From the NCBI GenBank assembly GCA_049965775.1, contig JBMFVX010000067.1, positions 1 through 15,574 on the forward strand: a DNA stretch of 15,574 bases, read 5' to 3'. This document shows, one piece after another, positions 13,613 through 15,574 of the stretch. The position numbers and the translations under genes were made by a program. The notes under the pieces are model-generated. The model saw only the letters and a list, made by a program, of their open reading frames with translations. It was not told the DNA's origin and did not search any database. Numbering within the stretch: the stretch's first letter is position 1; each line of letters opens with the position of its first letter. Source of the DNA: JABEVB01 sp049965775. Its GTDB lineage: Bacteria; Planctomycetota; Phycisphaerae; WQYP01.

Positions 13613-15229
13613 ATTAAAAAGCGTACTTTGGCCTTAGGCTTTGCAACACCTCTGCTGCTTGCGGCGCTGCTTGCCGCGGCGCCCCCAGACACCGCCTCAG
13701 CCGCAGGCGCTGCGCCCGTAACCGCGGTAAAAACCACGCCCTCGGCTGGGGCCTCGGCCACCAAGCCGGCTCCTGCGGCCGACCCGCTGGTTCTCAAGGC
13801 GGCCCGCAGGCTCTTTGCCGCCGGCCTTGCCGCCACCTCGCGTGGAGAAAGCATCCTCACCGACTTACGCTCCACGCGCGACCCGGCCCTGCTGCCGCTA
13901 TTTGCCCAGGTACAAAAATCCAGCTCGCCGGCACTGCAGCTTCTGGGCATGGTGTACGCCAATTACGTCACACGCGATCCCAAAACCATCAACATCCCCA
14001 ACTTGCTCGGCAATGCGGACCCAAGCCTCATCACGCCCACCATCGCGGAGCTTATTGAAACCGGCACACTTTCGAGCCGGCAGCTTGCGGCCATTGCCGA
14101 CAGCGCAGTGCAGCCGGCCCAAAGGCTTATGGCCGCATCGGTGCTGGTGGATCAGCACAATAAAATCGGCCAAAAAGTTGCAACCGAACTGCTTGCAGCC
14201 GATCAACCGGCGGTGCGTTATTACGCCGCCATGACGCTGCTGCGCACGCCCGACGCGGCTCTGCACAAGCGCGGCTTGGCCGTGCTCGCCAAACTGGTCA
14301 CCGACGAATCGCCGCGTCTGGTTAATTCTAAATTGTTGTTGCTGGCGCGCGTTCGGGCGCAAAAGATCACTGCCGCACTGCCTTGGGTTGAGCAAATGGC
14401 TCAGTCCAAGGCCTCGGACGCGCGCATACAGCGCGCCGCCATCACCACGCTGCTGGCCTTAAATGACAAGCACGGCGCAGGCGATTTGGTCGCCGCCATT
14501 GCCCATGCCAGTGGAGTTATCAACCGTATTGAACTGGCTTTTCTTGCGATAGAGTTTGGTAACTATTTGACGGCCGCAGATGTAAAGCCGCTGGCAAAAA
14601 CCAGCTCGCCGCTGCTGGCCGACCTCGCAAAGGCCGCGCAAGAAGCCGCCGGCGGCGGCGACCCGCACACCGCACTTGTTGCGCTGGTTGAGCAAGGCCA
14701 GCCAATCTTTCTTAATTGGCTGTTGGAATATGCCAAAGAGCCGGGCACGCCGCATCGGCTCGAATACCTTAAGCGCATCATCAGGCTGGGCATTGTCGCC
14801 GATGACCAACGCGACCTCGATTACGCCCGCGCCGTGCTGGCAGCCGAATATCTTGCAAAATCTAAAAAACCTGCGGCCCGGAAACTGCTTGGGGACCTGC
14901 TGCAGATGCCCCGTGGCAGCGCCGTGGAGGCGGTGCTCGCCGGTATGGTGCGCAGCAACGAACGTGACTTTTCGCCTCTGTTGCTGCCGCTGTGGCATGC
15001 GCTCAAGCATCGGCGCCATCGCGTAAGCGACTATGCGGCCCTGCTGTTGGCGCGTGAAGGCCATGCGCGTGTGCTGCCGCAACTGGCGCATGCCGTGATG
15101 TTTGAGCTTACCCGCAGCCGCGGCTTTCGGGCCGTTGCGGGCTGGTATTACGCCAAACTCACCAACAGCACAAACGAACTGTTAAAAAATCTCCAGGCGC
15201 CCCAAACCACGGCGGCGAGCGGCAATTAA
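13613..15229 (+). CDS. Secreted HEAT-like alpha-solenoid protein, probable ATT start
   Basis: From the ATT at 13613 this is a 538-residue protein. It opens with a textbook Sec signal peptide: KKR, a hydrophobic core (LALGFATPLLLAALLAAA) and a cleavage site near ASA-AG around residue 31. An Ala/Pro/Thr-rich linker follows to about residue 60. The remainder is almost entirely amphipathic helices of HEAT/TPR-like solenoid character (for example PAVRYYAAMTLLRTPDAALHKRGLAVLAKL and the region VEAVLAGMVRSNERD). There is no catalytic motif, so a scaffold or protein-binding role outside the cytoplasm is likely. GGAGG stands eight bases before the ATT, and no ATG, GTG or TTG fits both signal peptide and ribosome site. 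The in-frame ATG at 13553 would add 20 residues and spoil the signal peptide. I do not recognise the family. Confidence 0.75.
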   Translation: MKKRTLALGFATPLLLAALLAAAPPDTASAAGAAPVTAVKTTPSAGASATKPAPAADPLVLKAARRLFAAGLAATSRGESILTDLRSTRDPALLPLFAQVQKSSSPALQLLGMVYANYVTRDPKTINIPNLLGNADPSLITPTIAELIETGTLSSRQLAAIADSAVQPAQRLMAASVLVDQHNKIGQKVATELLAADQPAVRYYAAMTLLRTPDAALHKRGLAVLAKLVTDESPRLVNSKLLLLARVRAQKITAALPWVEQMAQSKASDARIQRAAITTLLALNDKHGAGDLVAAIAHASGVINRIELAFLAIEFGNYLTAADVKPLAKTSSPLLADLAKAAQEAAGGGDPHTALVALVEQGQPIFLNWLLEYAKEPGTPHRLEYLKRIIRLGIVADDQRDLDYARAVLAAEYLAKSKKPAARKLLGDLLQMPRGSAVEAVLAGMVRSNERDFSPLLLPLWHALKHRRHRVSDYAALLLAREGHARVLPQLAHAVMFELTRSRGFRAVAGWYYAKLTNSTNELLKNLQAPQTTAASGN

Positions 15230-15574
15230 AAAAGCTGCAACGAGGCGGCTAGCCGTAAGGGCGGACGCATGGCTAATAGTGCTGCCGCACTGCTCATTAA
15301 AAACAAGGTTCTGCAACCAAATGCGATGGGGCTTTGCGCTGCTTACCCGTTTCGGTACATGGCGGTGGCACCGGAGCGGCAAGCGTGCTGTGGCGGCAAT
15401 AAATGCGCCGCTTCGCTCACCTGTAACAGCCTGTTTTTATAAGAAACGCGATCTACCGCTTAGCTTTATATTTTCTCGGCGCGGCTGCGATGCGAATCAC
15501 CGTGGGCTTCGTCTGCGGCTCGCTCGTACGGGTTTGGCGCGAAGCTCGTCGCCCGGTTGCGGCGGTTCACCGCC
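15230..15574. other. Terminal non-coding stretch
   Basis: No supported gene. A ten-base palindrome, CGGCTAGCCG, lies at 15246-15255, 16 bases past the solenoid gene stop, without a T-run. The AT-rich segment CTTTATATTTTC near 15463-15474 could hold a -10. An ATG at 15490 opens a frame that runs off the window end (28 codons) but has no ribosome site, so I do not call it. Confidence 0.4.

Noticed and set aside
15490..15574. Possible partial gene running off the window end
   Set aside because: Only 28 codons, no ribosome site and no recognisable motif.

Overview
The window is GC-rich, gene-dense bacterial chromosome with 14 protein genes I can support. I found no rRNA, tRNA, CRISPR array, insertion sequence or phage gene. 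The lineage cannot be fixed from sequence alone. A Tat-exported sulfatase of the kind that is very numerous in Planctomycetes, mixed Shine-Dalgarno and non-Shine-Dalgarno starts, and unplaced secreted or membrane genes make a planctomycete-like organism my tentative guess. A SapC-family gene, a family I associate mainly with Proteobacteria, argues for caution.

Positions 86-3500 (minus strand) form a metal-transport block. An FTR1/EfeU-type iron permease overlaps an atypical NRAMP (SLC11) transporter and is followed by a SapC-family gene with its own near-consensus promoter. The permease promoter carries two tandem 7-1-7 palindromes that look like Fur boxes. Iron control of an FTR1-NRAMP pair is therefore the best-supported regulatory story here.

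Positions 3748-7914 (plus strand) hold a CPA1 cation/proton antiporter with a cytosolic TrkA-C domain, adjacent msrA and msrB (repair of both methionine sulfoxide stereoisomers), a Phd/YefM-ParE/RelE toxin-antitoxin pair with an operator-like palindrome at its promoter, and an orphan ureF-like gene with no urease genes nearby.

Positions 8272-11221 hold a CrtC/AttH-like (carotenoid 1,2-hydratase fold) gene facing a convergent sulfatase whose usual Asp-Asp metal motif reads Glu-Gly.

Positions 11697-15229 (plus strand) hold a UDP-glucuronate 4-epimerase-like enzyme, a hairpin-rich REP-like spacer, an unrecognised six-helix membrane protein that may be expressed leaderless, and a secreted alpha-solenoid protein that appears to start at a rare ATT codon. 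The last 345 bases hold no gene I can support.

I did not find one large undescribed system. The most distinctive points are the dual Fur-like operators over a coupled FTR1-NRAMP operon, the altered NRAMP and sulfatase metal sites, the orphan UreF and CrtC homologues, and the ATT start.
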